This document shows, one piece after another, positions 22,769-34,436 of a DNA stretch of 64,000 bases. The DNA comes from Mercenaria mercenaria (Eukaryota; Mollusca; Bivalvia; Venerida; Veneridae). Location: NCBI RefSeq assembly GCF_021730395.1, contig NW_026461778.1, forward strand, positions 1 through 64,000, in the 5' to 3' direction. Position 1 is the stretch's first letter; every line of letters begins with the position of its first letter. The position numbers and the translations under genes were made by a program. Below the pieces are notes generated by a model. That model was not told the DNA's origin, searched no databases, and was given only the letters and a program-made list of their open reading frames with translations.

Positions 22769-23650
22769 AATACTGAGTTAAATGCGGTAAAAGTTCTCTA
22801 TTTTGCCTTTACCTTTTAGGTTACATATTGTGGAAGAAATGTAGGTATGTTTTACTTCTGCCCCAAGATCATTTTTGAATGAAGTGAACAAAACTTAAAA
22901 CAGTCCCACGGGACTTGACCTTATTTTTTCAATGTTGGAGAAAGAATTCTCTCTCATTAAATCCTTTTACTTGACGGACCAGACAATAGTATAAAACTGT
23001 GTCCTAGATTTTCTTTAAAGCTAATTCTCTCAAGATTTAAACACTATTTACAACTAAATGATAGTAGTATATTGTGTGTTGTTTTATTTTTTTCTTCAAA
23101 ACTCTTGCCATTTTTTATGAAAATATAACTGCTTTCAGTAGCCCGCCAAAGAGGACAGAAAACCAGTGTCAGGATCGTCTGCTGTTAGGACACATGTTAT
23201 TAAATTATTTTCTATATCTTTTATAATACGTGACATTGTTCACGTAATCAGATTATTTTGCTTAAATACCAAGACGAACGTGACATAAATAGCGTCGGTA
23301 GACCGTTAAAGATTTTACGCATTAGAGATCCACCGTTTTATTTTTATTTTTATTAGTCAGCAATAATTTTGGTTGTATATACATCTACACGATTTGTTTG
23401 GTATAGATAATAGCTATATCTAGGAGTAAAAATAACTCGTAGTAATGTAAACATAGTGCCCTGTCTCCATCATTGATATTTAAAAAAAAAGAAATATTTA
23501 GAATTCATTTTATAAACAATCCTAGGATTTCATGAGAACGGGTAAGTGTAGTATGTAAACAATACCTGCTGGGTTCCGATTCAATTACTGATGTGTCAGT
23601 ACGCAAAAGGGAAAACGAAATAAATTATATGTTTTTATTTTCAAAAGTCT
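22769..23650. other. Noncoding upstream of the IAP pseudogene
   Basis: AT-rich with no supported gene. I could not align it convincingly with the sequence upstream of the other IAP copies. Confidence 0.5.
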
Positions 23651-23671
23651 CAGCAAACGGAATAATAGGCT

Positions 23672-24165
23672 ATGGCTGGTGTATTTTCAAGACCAAATGA
23701 TTTAGAGAATTCTCAGAATTATTTCCACAAGTCATATGAGTCACACATAAAAGAGAACACAGAAATACGCACGGAAGCGACATCTCAACAAATCTGCGAA
23801 ATAAATCAATACGACGTAGTGGAGAACAGTCTCTGTGATAGTACAGACAATATGGGACTCCTGGATCTCGAATTGCACCAGTTGTAAATTGGCCCATAAA
23901 TAAAACACATGATAAAAATCAGTTAGTTGCAACTGTTTTCGCCTACATTGGAGAGGATGCCATCATTTTATTATAGTATAGGTCAAAGAGTCTTGACAGA
24001 AGATGTTTGTCCTCGGAAACAAAATATTCTAGCGAGTCCCGCTGGTGGCCATGTGATTCAGTGCAGATACAAAGGATATAAGATAAACTTTAGGAACACA
24101 ATAGTCAAGATTCCGATGATTCAGACAAAGTTGACGATTCTAATGAACACAGTGCTGTTAATTAA
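23672..24165 (+). pseudogene. IAP pseudogene, 5' half only
   Basis: Begins MAGVFSRPNDLEN, matching the N terminus of the other IAPs, preceded by the shared CTCAG leader. The first frame ends at 23885-23887 after about 71 codons, and the remaining similarity moves between frames: VNWPINKTHDKNQL-like sequence, a decayed BIR in which the Cys pair is lost, then GGHVIQCR and an acidic stretch (KVDDSN). Similarity fades near 24165. The UBA-like region and RING are absent. It is a dead host gene copy and the most decayed in the window. Confidence 0.85.
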
Positions 24166-24169
24166 TCAT

Positions 24170-27100
24170 AATCGTACTGATTATTCGAATTTGGTTAAAG
24201 GTAAACTATGATTGCTCAACTTATATAAATTCTAATTAGGTACGATTTAACATTTAAAATAAACCCAAAATTAAGAAAGTATTGTCAATCGGACCAACCT
24301 CTTACGCAGTGGCCTCCCCTGCAGTAAAGAGACTTCCGTCACCACAGATTTTTATTAATATTATTTGATATCGGGATTTGGCTATTGGAATTATTTTAAG
24401 TACATTTCAAAGATTTAAGGCTAATGTGGGTGATAACATGAAAAAATGAAGTCAAAGATAAGTAAAGATAAGTAGATAATATTTTGAATTTCCTTTCAAT
24501 GGAGTGTTTTTCGTGGTCACGTGAAATGTGTGATGGAAGTGATTAGTGTAACACTAGGAAAGATAATCAATGTTTTACGTTTGCAATATGACTAAACAGA
24601 TACAGATCATTTTAATTTTCGCAATGTTAATACATGCCGTGTTAAATCTTTTAAAGAAGGCACAAGACACTCTCTATTGCAATTAACCTAATCTGTTATT
24701 GTCTTTTTTAGATGTCAGCAAGAATAAATCTGAAGCGTAATATTTTAATACGATTGTCTGTCATAAGATGTATGATTGAGTCAACCATTTGTTTATAATG
24801 TGTAAATGGTGACTGCATATAAGTTAGTTTGTTCTATCTTTTTCAGTGATAACAGATGTTATTACTGATTTTAAATGTATGCATTATTCATTTCAGAAGG
24901 CCACAATTGAAAGAAGATGAATACCATTATTTGTTTATTTCTTTATGTGATATCGTCTTTAAATTTCTTAAATTATATTATTATTATTATCATTATCATC
25001 ATCAACAACAACAACAACAACATCATCATCATTATCATCATTATCATCATCATTGTCGTGGCAAAATTCCTCTTATAACAATTAAACATAGGATTGCTTG
25101 AATAAATAATGAAATCAATGAGACAAGTATAGTCATGAAAAATATCAGTGTTCCTGGACGGTAGGTTAACTGACAGCATTTGAAAATGAAATCTTTATGG
25201 AAAATAGTATTAAAGGCATTAGACCTGGTAATCATACGTGATGCCTCCTTGTCTGATTATTAGCATATGACTCTAAAAGTGCTCTTAAGATAAATAATTC
25301 ATTTGAAAAAGCAATGAAACTTCCGAAGAACTATTCAAATTTTAGTGTGGTTATTCGCCTGCAGTTTAACACACCCTAGTTCTACAGGTGGGTATTTTGT
25401 ATGTCGTCCACAGATGAAATAAATAAACAAACAAATGATATCTATAACTCATATATTTAAACTTTAAATTAATGGAACCGTTGGTTATACTGGTAGTACT
25501 GATGCTATTTCTGGAATACTACTCACTGTGCTTTTTATGTCTAATCTTGGAGATAATTTTATATTTATTGAAGAAAGGTTGTGGTTCTTGTGCCTTTAAA
25601 TTTATTTTGTTTTCATCTACCACTGTTTCAAGTTACCTCAATTTTCTACAACGGGTTTGAAGTTATTTTCTTAAGTCGTAAAATGCTGAAAATATGAGGA
25701 AGTAAAAAAAAACTAAGGAGTTTATTTTATAAATATTTACGACAAACTTGTCTTTTTTCTGCTCCTCATCTCCATTCATTTTTTACTTTGTAACGTTATA
25801 TTTTTTACATTTGATTTTTAATCATTTTATGCAATTTTCAGTGAAAAAAATAAGTACAATTACAATTGGGGCAATTTTGTATAGAAAAAGCTAGAGAGCT
25901 ATGGGACTTATGTCATCTTATCTTTACTGAGTAAAGTTATTTCTGTATTATGTTACGAACTGAAGGTAGTAAGTTCAAAAAGTGAGATAACTTTTTCACC
26001 ATTCAGAGCAGAGTTATAGTTATTAGGCCTTTCAGTAACTCTTATTGGTGAGTATATACCAATTTTTTAATATCTATTTTGGGACATTTTCAAAGTAAAA
26101 AGCGGAAATGATATGCCAAATATGTGAACTTGTCTTATGCTTCTATAAACATATCATATTAAAGTTTAACTTGATATATGTACTGGTTCCACAGATGGGA
26201 CGGGATGGGAGAAAATGATTCCTATATAGTCCCCAAAACAAGGTTGGTGGGGTATAATTGTTTGTCTTAATGTTATCTATTCTATAACCATATTTATTAG
26301 ACCGATCACTCCTGAATAAAAGTCATAGTACTTTTTTTATACTAGCGCACCGCAAGTTCATTTATCTCAGTGAAGAAGTTTAATAAAAATGCATCGCTAT
26401 GTACAAATATAGCATTCATGTAAATTTATTATATTGCAGTAATTCGATCAAAAATGTGCTTCCGTGGTGTAGTCGAAAGAAGTCCCTAATAAATAGATCC
26501 TGATTTTTCCATTCTTCGCGCATTTGCGCGTAAATCGGGGGCCAAATGGGCATTATTTCACTCGTGGAATGAATTTTACATAAAATAGGACACTTTTCAT
26601 GCTTATATTTGCATGATTTCGAGTTGTTTACTTGAAAACGAAAGTAGGGTGTTTATTCTACGGACCGCTTTCTGAAATGCGGCAATATGAGGGTACCTGA
26701 CTTCAGCTGACTTGAATTTCACTGCATACTATTCAACAACCCTTTTTCTTTTCGTTTTCTTGAAGCAAATGTATGGATATCTTGTGGAAAATAGGTCTAC
26801 GACGGAGTGAAAATCTAGAAACTGTAACAAAATTGTTCTGAAGTAACTGAATTTTATATGAAATAAAGAACAATTTCTTTTATTGGTATATAATGTAGTG
26901 TTGACATAATCTTTTGTAAACAGCAGTGTCGAAATAAATGTAATGTACCACTAGTACTTTCCGAGTACTAACTTTTTACGGGTTTTTGAGAGAAATTATT
27001 TTAAGCGATAATTTAATTTGTGTGAACGTATGGTGAAAAGTTACGTATGAAAACAAAATGATATGTTGCATATTGCTGCAACAGACATTTGGTATATTTC

Positions 27101-27369
27101 AGTTTTTCTTATAGGAAAATACGATTTATTGTATGCACTAAATTCAGAAAATGATACAAGTAGTGGAGGGCATCTCTCCAGACAAGTTTTTCCCTTCCCT
27201 TCTTTGGCTATATAAAGCCGCCATCTTGGATTGGGAGCAGTCAATTTTCGGGATGGGATTCATGTGAACGAAATGACGTATGATGACCTTTATTTTACAT
27301 ATTGGAAATAATGAAAAGACAGCAATAAGAAAATTGGCTTTCAATCTTTAGACACTTTCTTTTACATAA
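24170..27369. other. Gene-poor spacer between pseudogene and unit A
   Basis: No supported gene. It contains a compound trinucleotide microsatellite (24974-25054: ATT, ATC, AAC, then ATC units) and a short SINE-like tail at 25418-25438 (AAATAAATAAACAAACAAA). A GCGCATTTGCGCG palindrome lies near 26517. The rest is AT-rich. Confidence 0.55.
24974..25054. repeat. Compound trinucleotide microsatellite
   Basis: Runs of TTA/TAT, then ATC, then AAC, then ATC/ATT units. It explains the poly-His/Gln and poly-Met/Ile frames seen on the two strands, which are not genes. Confidence 0.9.
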
Positions 27370-28024
27370 CAATTTCAGTTTATACTTTAGTGTGTGTTAC
27401 TAACAATATTAACCAAAATTTCAACAAAATAGCGAAAGAAATACCATATTCTTTGTCATGATTGATATGCACACAGGGTTGAATATCAGATCAAACTATT
27501 TTAAACCACATGAAATCATAACATTTTGATCTATTAAGATATTTATTAAGTCCTTTACCATTTGCATTTAATTGGTTTATCCAAGGACATGTTGTTGATC
27601 TGCTGTAAAACAGCATACGCCTCTGTATAGAATATAGATGAATTGTACACTGGAAATATGCTAATTATATCACCTATGGTATTCAATTTTATTTTATTTT
27701 TGAAAAAGAGGTTATAATAGATGGGCTGTTTTATTATCCGGCTTTCCAATGAAAGGTCATTTTAAAATGTCAAACATTACCAAATTCTCATAATAAACTC
27801 GAATGAATTTTCTACAGAACGTTTCGTCTAGAGAGGTTAACTGTAATTTATTAACAAAAGTGTATTTCGATATTGCCTTGAAAATGTTGACGAAACATTA
27901 TTTACATACTAAATAGTTTCTCCCTAACATAATTTATTATAAATTTATTCAAAACATTCTAGATATTTTAATCTACCATGAACAAAATTACTTTTCTAAT
28001 TGTTTAGATTTAATTAATAAAATT

Positions 28025-29420
28025 ATGTCTCCCCCATAAAATGGGAGAGTCAACTTGGTTTTGCCTTCGCCGTCCGTCTGTCCGTCCGTCCGACCGACCG
28101 CATTAAGTTTGTCCGACTTTCACAGGTCAAACTGCCAGCCGAATTTCAACGAAATTTCTCAGAAGTAATCAGTACCAAGCCGAGTTATGCATATCCCGGG
28201 CACGTTCTACTTCGCTGTACAAAATGGCCGCCAGAGGTAAAAAAATAGAAAAATCTTGTCCGGATTTTACAAGTCAAACTGCTTGTTCGATTTCAGCGAA
28301 ACTTCACAGGAGTGATCAGTACCAACCCTAGTTGTGCCTTTCGCCGGCATGACCCGCTTACCTGCATAAACTTGCCGCCAGAGCTAAAAATAGAAAAATC
28401 TTGTCCGGCTTTCACAGGTCAAACTGCTTCCTGGATTTCAACGAAACTTCACAGGAGTGATCAGTACCAACCCTGACTGTGAATATCGCCGGCACTTTTC
28501 GCTTCGCTGCACAAAATGGTCACCAGAGCTAAAAATATAAGAATATTGTCCAGCTTTGACAGGTCAAACTGCTAGCTGGATTTCAACGAAAAATCACAGG
28601 AGTAATCAGTACAAAGCCTAGTTTTGCATATCGCCGGCACGTTCCGCTTTGCTGCACAAAGTGGCCGCCAGATCTAAAAATATAAACATCTTGTCTTGAC
28701 TTTACAGGTCAAACTGCTGGCTGGGTTTCAACGAAACTTCACAAGAGTGATCAGTACTGACCCTAGTTGTGTATGTCGCCTGTACGTTCCGCTTCTCTGC
28801 ACAAAATGGCCACCAGAGCTAAAAATAGAAAAATTTTATCCGGCTTTCACAGGTCAAACTGCTGGCTGGATTTTGACTAAAATCACAGAAGTGATCAGTA
28901 CCAACCCTAGTTGTGCATATCGCTTACACGTTCCGTTTCCCTGCACAAAATGGCCTCCAGAGCTAAAATAGAAAAATCTTGCCCGGCTTTCACAGGTCAA
29001 AGAGGTCAAACTGCTTTCTGGATTTCAAAGAAACTTCACAGGATTGATCAGTACCAAGCCTAGTTTTGCATATCGCCGACACGTTTTGCTTTGCTGCACA
29101 AAATAGCCGCAAGAGCTAAAAATAAAAAAATCTTGTCCGGCTTTCACAGGTCGAACTGCTGCCTGGAATTTGACGAAACTTCATACGAGTGATCAGTACC
29201 GAACCTAGTTGTGCATGTCGCTGGCACGTTCTGCTTCGCTGCACAACATGACCACCAGAGCTAGAAATAGAGAAAATCTTGTCCGGCTTTCACAGGTCAA
29301 TGGCTGGATTTTGACGATACTTCATACAAGTGATCAGTACCAAGCGTAGTTGTGAATATCACCGACAGGTTCCACTTCACTGCACAAAATGGAGTTAAAG
29401 GTACACATAGGGGGAGACAT
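28025..29420 (+). mobile_element. Pearl-like element with ~145-bp tandem-repeat core
   Basis: Ends are inverted 11-mers, ATGTCTCCCCC at 28025-28035 and GGGGGAGACAT at 29410-29420. Inside are about nine units of roughly 145 bases, each carrying CACAGGTCAAACTGC, a GATCAGTACCAA phrase and AAAATGGCCGCCAGAG. A CCGTCCGTCTGTCCGTCC microsatellite lies near the left end. Bivalve pearl elements (now linked to Helentron-type non-autonomous elements) have such tandem cores. Unit B has an empty site near 52920; a further 25-30 bases right of 29420 are also absent there, so the true right end may be near 29450. Confidence 0.7.
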
Positions 29421-29492
29421 CTGGTTTTGTGACAAAAGCACCTTCCAGTTCGAACTTATTAATCTGACTGTAAACTTCTTTTTAAGTGATGA

Positions 29493-29509
29493 GGGGGGGG
29501 GGGGGGGGG
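29493..29509. repeat. G homopolymer (17 bases)
   Basis: An uninterrupted G run at the edge of the pearl-like insertion. It could form a G-quadruplex and is prone to length error in sequencing. Confidence 0.9.
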
Positions 29510-30660
29510 TAATATTCCGGTATTATTCAAGATGATTACAAGGAAAGAAGTTCATTAACTACAATAGGATGTGAGATAGTGAATAACATACACAAAACTT
29601 CGAGAAAATAACTAATTTACTTTACGGTTCTATCAGACATTTTGTTGCTACACATGTTTGTCATGATTACTATTACTTTAGGATCTTCTTCTGCACTATT
29701 CTCAAACTTACAAAACTGGTTCATATGTATAGAAAAATTATTCCAGTTAATACAAACAAACGTTGAAACTTTCTACATTATGTATTTGGTATGAATTGTG
29801 AAAAGGTTTGGTGAATGGAAAATATATTAAAAATAATCACATCTATATCTATCCAGAATTTTTTAAATGACTGAATTAAAGGATATCTTGCTGCAACTAC
29901 TATGAGGACATTTGCAGGGCATAAGTATAACGTCTGAATGATTTTATAACTACTTATTCATTTACGTGTATTTTATATTTCAATCCTGGAGTCTAGACAC
30001 CTGATTTAAACTGATAGTTGTATCAGAAGCAAATTGATGCATTTGTCACGTCATTATCCTGTGAACTGTTGTATATCGAGCTGAAATTGAAATCTGAATT
30101 CATCTAAATACATCTTCAAACAAAATATCTATTCTTTAAGGAAGTAATTCCCGCTTTGTTTCTTTTTCATAGCGTCTAGACAAAAAGTTCATTTGAAATA
30201 ATTAAGTGACGGAAAAGAACTTCTCAGCGAGCAGTTAAACGCAGATTATCTCAAGTGTTCTATTACCTGAAATTAGGTGGAACTTTAACTTTCCCGCATT
30301 CGCAAGTACCGCCTTGTTGGCTGTGCTTTCGTTAAGATTACAGAATACAGTGTCGTGTGTGACTTTGTGTCATAATAATATAAACAGAAAGACATCCGGG
30401 GTTTTTTCGAGGTCGTGGAAACAGTATTGATTCTGTTGTTTTTGTTGTTGTTGTTGTTGTTGCTATTCAAACCCCGAATAGTTCAATAATTGGACTGGTG
30501 GAGCCAACGTCATTCATATTCTTCGGTAAATTCATTTTAATACGAATACATAAACTACCAAAAATGTGTTGCATATGTTACATACATAGCTGTGTTAACT
30601 CGTTATAATAAATTGCACACCTTGGTCATTTCAAAAGAATGAGTAGTCAATACTGAAAAA

Positions 30661-32830
30661 ACAAGAGAGCCATGATGACCCTATATCGCTCACCTGAGTA
30701 GAGTTGCTTGCTTGAACAAATTTCTTAGCTTCAGCTTTAAAAACAAAACAAAAATAGGAGAGTGGGTCAAGGTAAAGATTATGCAAGATTACTTTTGAAA
30801 TCTGTAAAAAAAGTACTACAGGTGGTCCAAATCTTTTTGCTGTAGCTTAAAAACAAGAAAGTAGGTCAGTAGGTCAAATTGACGGTCACTGAAAGTCAGT
30901 TTAAAGATCGGCATGTAAAACTGTACATGTCATCCAATTTTCAAGGTTGTATCTTAAAAAAACAAGAAAGTAGGTCAGTAGGTCACATTCGTGGTCACTG
31001 AAAGTCAGTTTTAAGATTGGTGTGCAAAACTGTACATGTCGTCCAAATTTCAAGGCTGTATCTTAAACAAGAGGGCCAAGATGACCATAGGTCGCTCACC
31101 TGTTTAACATACCATAACAGTGTAAATTGTTTTACCTAGTGATTTCATGGAGACAAATATTCGGACCAATTTTCATTAAGATTGGACCAAAAAACGTGGC
31201 CGCTTGAGTGTAAACAAGCATTTTCTTTGATTCGACCTAGTTACCTAGTTTTTTACTCCACACGACCCAGATTCGAACTTGTCCAAACTTTTATGAAAAC
31301 AAACATTCTGACAAAGTTTCGGGAAGATTGGAGAAAAAAGTGGCCTCTAGAGTGTATACAAGCTTTTCCTATGATTTGACCTAGTGACCTAGTTTTTAAG
31401 CCCACGTGACCAAGATTTGAAATCGCCCAAGACTTCATGATAACAAACATTCTGACTAAATTTTATGAAGATAGAAGTAAAAATGTGCCTCCCTAGGGTG
31501 TAAACAAGCTTATTCTTTGGTTTGATCTGGTGACCTAGTTTTTGATCCAACATGACCTAGAGAAAAATTCATTCGATATTTCATGCAGACAAACATTCTG
31601 ACCAAGTTTCATGCACATCAAATGAACAGGAGTTAACAAGCTTTTCCTTTGATTTGCCTGGGTGACCTAGTTCCTGACCCCATATGACCCAGTTTCAAAC
31701 TTGGCCTAAATATCATCAAGATAAACATTCTGACCAAGTTTCATGAAGATAGGGTCATAAATGTGGCCCCTAAGTTGTTAAAAACTTTTCCTTTGATTTG
31801 ACCTGATGACATAGTTTTTGACCCGACGTGACCCAGTTTCGATCCAGGCCTAAAGATCATCATGATAATCATTCTGTGCAAGTTTGTATCAAATCAAAGC
31901 ATAAATGAAACCTTTATATGGCTGAAAGGGCCAAAATAGAAACTTTTGCCGATTTCAGAGGCAGTAACTCTAGAACCCATGATGAAATCTAGCCTGTTTT
32001 CTAAAAGAACTGAGATTTTATTGTGACTTAAGTTGTGTGTAAGTGTGGTTAAAATCAAGTATAAAATGTCACTTCTAACGTGTTCACAAGGTAAAAATTA
32101 CCAAACTTTGGCTCTTTCAGGGGTCAATCAGGGGCCGTAACTCCAGAACCTATGATTGGATCTGACAGATTCATCATGGAATCCAAGATTTATTGTTGTT
32201 GATGATATTTTGCAAGTTTGTGTCAAATCAAACCGTAAATGAAGTCTCTATATGGCTGCAAAAGCCAAAATAGCAAACTTTGACCCTTTAAGGGGCCATA
32301 ACTCTGGAACCCATGATGGGATCTGGCCATTTTTTAAAAAGAACTGAGATATTATGCCAATACAAGTTGTGTACAAGTTTTATTAAAGTTGATTGCAAAA
32401 TGTGGTCTCTTTCGTGTTCACAAGCCAAAAATAGCAAATGTTGGCCCTTTAAGGAGCCATAATTCTGAACCCATGATGGGATCTGACCAGTTTTCGAAAG
32501 AAACCGAGATATTATGCCAATGCAAGTTGTGTGTAAGTTTTATTAAAGTTGATTGCAAAATGTCGTCTCTATCGTGTTCACAAGCCAAAAATAGCAATTT
32601 TTGGCCCTTTAAGGGAGCCAGAACTCTGGAACCCATAATTGGATCTGGCCAGTTTTCGAAGGGAACCGAGATATTATGCCCATACAATTGCAAGTTGTGT
32701 GCAAGTTTGATAAAAATCAAATACAAAATGTGGTCTCTATCGTGTTCACAAGGAAATTGTGGACGGACGGACGACGGACGAAGGGTGATAAAATAAGCTC
32801 ACTCTGTCACTACGTGACAGGTGAGCTAAC
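30661..32830 (+). mobile_element. Interspersed element with nested tandem repeats and CTCACCTG ends
   Basis: Starts with ACAAGAGAGCCATGATGACC and TCGCTCACCTGAGT and ends with TGACAGGTGAGCTAA, so CTCACCTG is inverted at the ends. A second internal start (AAGAGGGCCAAGATGACCAT, about 31072) suggests a nested or duplicated copy. Between are several units of roughly 105 bases with GTGACCTAGTTTTTGA-type phrases, and three units of about 135 bases with CCATAACTCTGGAACCCATG-type phrases (32270-32750). Open frames here only reflect the repeats. Unit B is empty at about 54140, so it inserted in A. Family name unknown to me. Confidence 0.65.
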
Positions 32831-32920
32831 AGTAGTTCTAATCATAGAAGTGAACAGAAAGAATATATGCAAAAGTGATACAAAACAAAAGTGTTCATCA
32901 ACATTTTGTAATAATATATA

Positions 32921-33461
32921 GAGGATATTAAATTTTGTTTGTTTTGAGTGAATATGGAATATATTTCACTGAGAAGTGAGAAAGTATCAAATATTTTCAT
33001 GAGCGCATAGCGCGAGTGAAAATGTGAAATTTTCTCACTTTGAGGTGGGATATTCTATATTCACGAAAAACAAACAAATTTTCTTTTTATGTTATGCTTA
33101 ATTACGTTGCGATATGCATTTTTTGCAACAAATTTTAATCTCAGCGAGGGAAACAGACGCGCGTAAACGGACATGACGTCAGACGTGTTGTGACGTTAGA
33201 AAGATGCACACGACATAAAGTTCCATTTTATTTCATTTTTTGCTGCAAAACGTTATGAAATTCTCATTAAGTAAAATAATTTGAATCGAGAAATATACTA
33301 TAAAGAACAAAGAGTGACGACAATTTTCATCCTGTTTTAAACAAATAATTCAAAATTTATACACAAGTAGATCGGTATTTACAGTGAGTAATATGCAGTG
33401 AGTGATACGGATTATATCTCACTGATAAAACACGGTATTTCATCAGTTAGCAGAAGATAAA
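32921..33461. mobile_element. Foldback MITE inserted in unit A
   Basis: Contains an imperfect hairpin of about 73-base arms (32930-33081) turning at GAGCGCATAGCGCGAG, followed by TGACGTCA and TTGTGACGTT motifs and a TCACTGA/CAGTGAG-rich end. Unit B runs from TAATAATAC straight to AAATATATAATGAATTTT here, so about 540 bases are extra in A. Related in layout to the foldback at 341-505. Confidence 0.65.
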
Positions 33462-33671
33462 AAATGTATAATGAATTTTAAGTGGCACTTAGACAAAAAT
33501 GTTTGTATCTAAACATCTTAGAAACTATGGATATATAAGTTTAGGTTATTTGTAATTGTATTACAAATATGTTTGTCCATACTTCACACTGCATTAATAT
33601 TGAATTACGAACGATTTTAGATTTAAGGTTTTTTTTTTCTTCTTTTTTCTTTATGTTGTTGTTGCGTTTTT

Positions 33672-33850
33672 TGTTACACTGTCAAATATCATACGGCGAT
33701 CTTTCCAGCTTTGACGTTGGAGGAAGACCACAGATACCTCCAAGCCTCCGGGCGTCTGTTACCCGACCGAATGCTATACTCCAAACGAGGTTTCAACTCC
33801 CTATCGACGAGGGGCAAGCCTTTCGTCTTCCTTGTTTTGTTTGTATTAGA
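33672..33850 (-). repeat. Diverged tRNA-SINE, reverse orientation
   Basis: CTTTCCAGCTTTGACGTTGG and GGAGGAAGACCACAGATACC are the reverse complement of the body of the SINE at 44972-45250 (GTCTTCCTCCACC...AGCTGGAAAG). Also present in unit B at 54437-54570, so it predates the A/B duplication. Confidence 0.7.
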
Positions 33851-34007
33851 TATCGATGAGTTGTATCAATAGTGTATTATCAAATTTATTCAAATGATCG
33901 AGTTTTCATGAAAAATGACCAATAAGAAACAGTTTAACGTGACGAAATGTCGATATTAAGGTGTTCGGTTAGGGTTATCGCCGCGTAAAATAAAAACCGT
34001 TAGCCCG

Positions 34008-34165
34008 AAAGTATGATGAAAAGTCGAAACAACGAAACCACACTGATGAAATGCCGAAATTACGATGGTGAAAACTCGAAACTACGAAACAAAGATGAAG
34101 TCGTTGTTTCGACTTTTCAACAATATGGTTTCGTTGTTTCGTTGTTTTGACTTTCCACCATGATG
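34008..34165. repeat. GTCGAAAC-type minisatellite with polarity switch
   Basis: Imperfect units of about 21-24 bases (AAAACTCGAAACTACGA, ATGATGAAAAGTCGAAAC and variants) run forward, then switch to the complementary phrasing (TCGTTGTTTCGACTTTTCA) after about 34100, giving a hairpin-capable array. The same arrangement recurs in unit B at 54763-54925. Confidence 0.8.
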
Positions 34166-34436
34166 GGTGGTTGTCAATTTATAGTTCTATTTGTTCACCA
34201 CAAATGAAAAATCGGAATATTCTGACGAGCATTTTGCTAGGTTGTTAATTCTTACTTCCTTTGAAGTATTTTGTAAAAGAAACCGTTACTCAAAGTCCAT
34301 TGAAGTAAACATAGAAGATACCAAAGACAACGTAAATCATGTTGAAAAATCCTACATGATATAAAGAATATAGAAGTTAAGAGTAACATTAAAGCTTTAT
34401 AATAAAATATATAAATAAATAAAAGAATTTATGCTC

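Noticed and set aside
24856-25179. Poly-His/Gln and poly-Met frames
   Set aside because: Products of a trinucleotide microsatellite.
28060-28110. CRISPR-like array in the CCGTCCGTC tract or the 145-bp repeats
   Set aside because: Eukaryotic context; units are long, divergent and contiguous without spacers.
28696-28971. 91-codon frame in the pearl-like core
   Set aside because: Explained by two adjacent 145-base repeat units; no protein feature.
32389-32796. 135-codon plus-strand frame with repeated CKLC/LSCSQ phrases
   Set aside because: It follows the 135-base tandem unit of the inserted element, and its periodicity is that of the DNA repeat.
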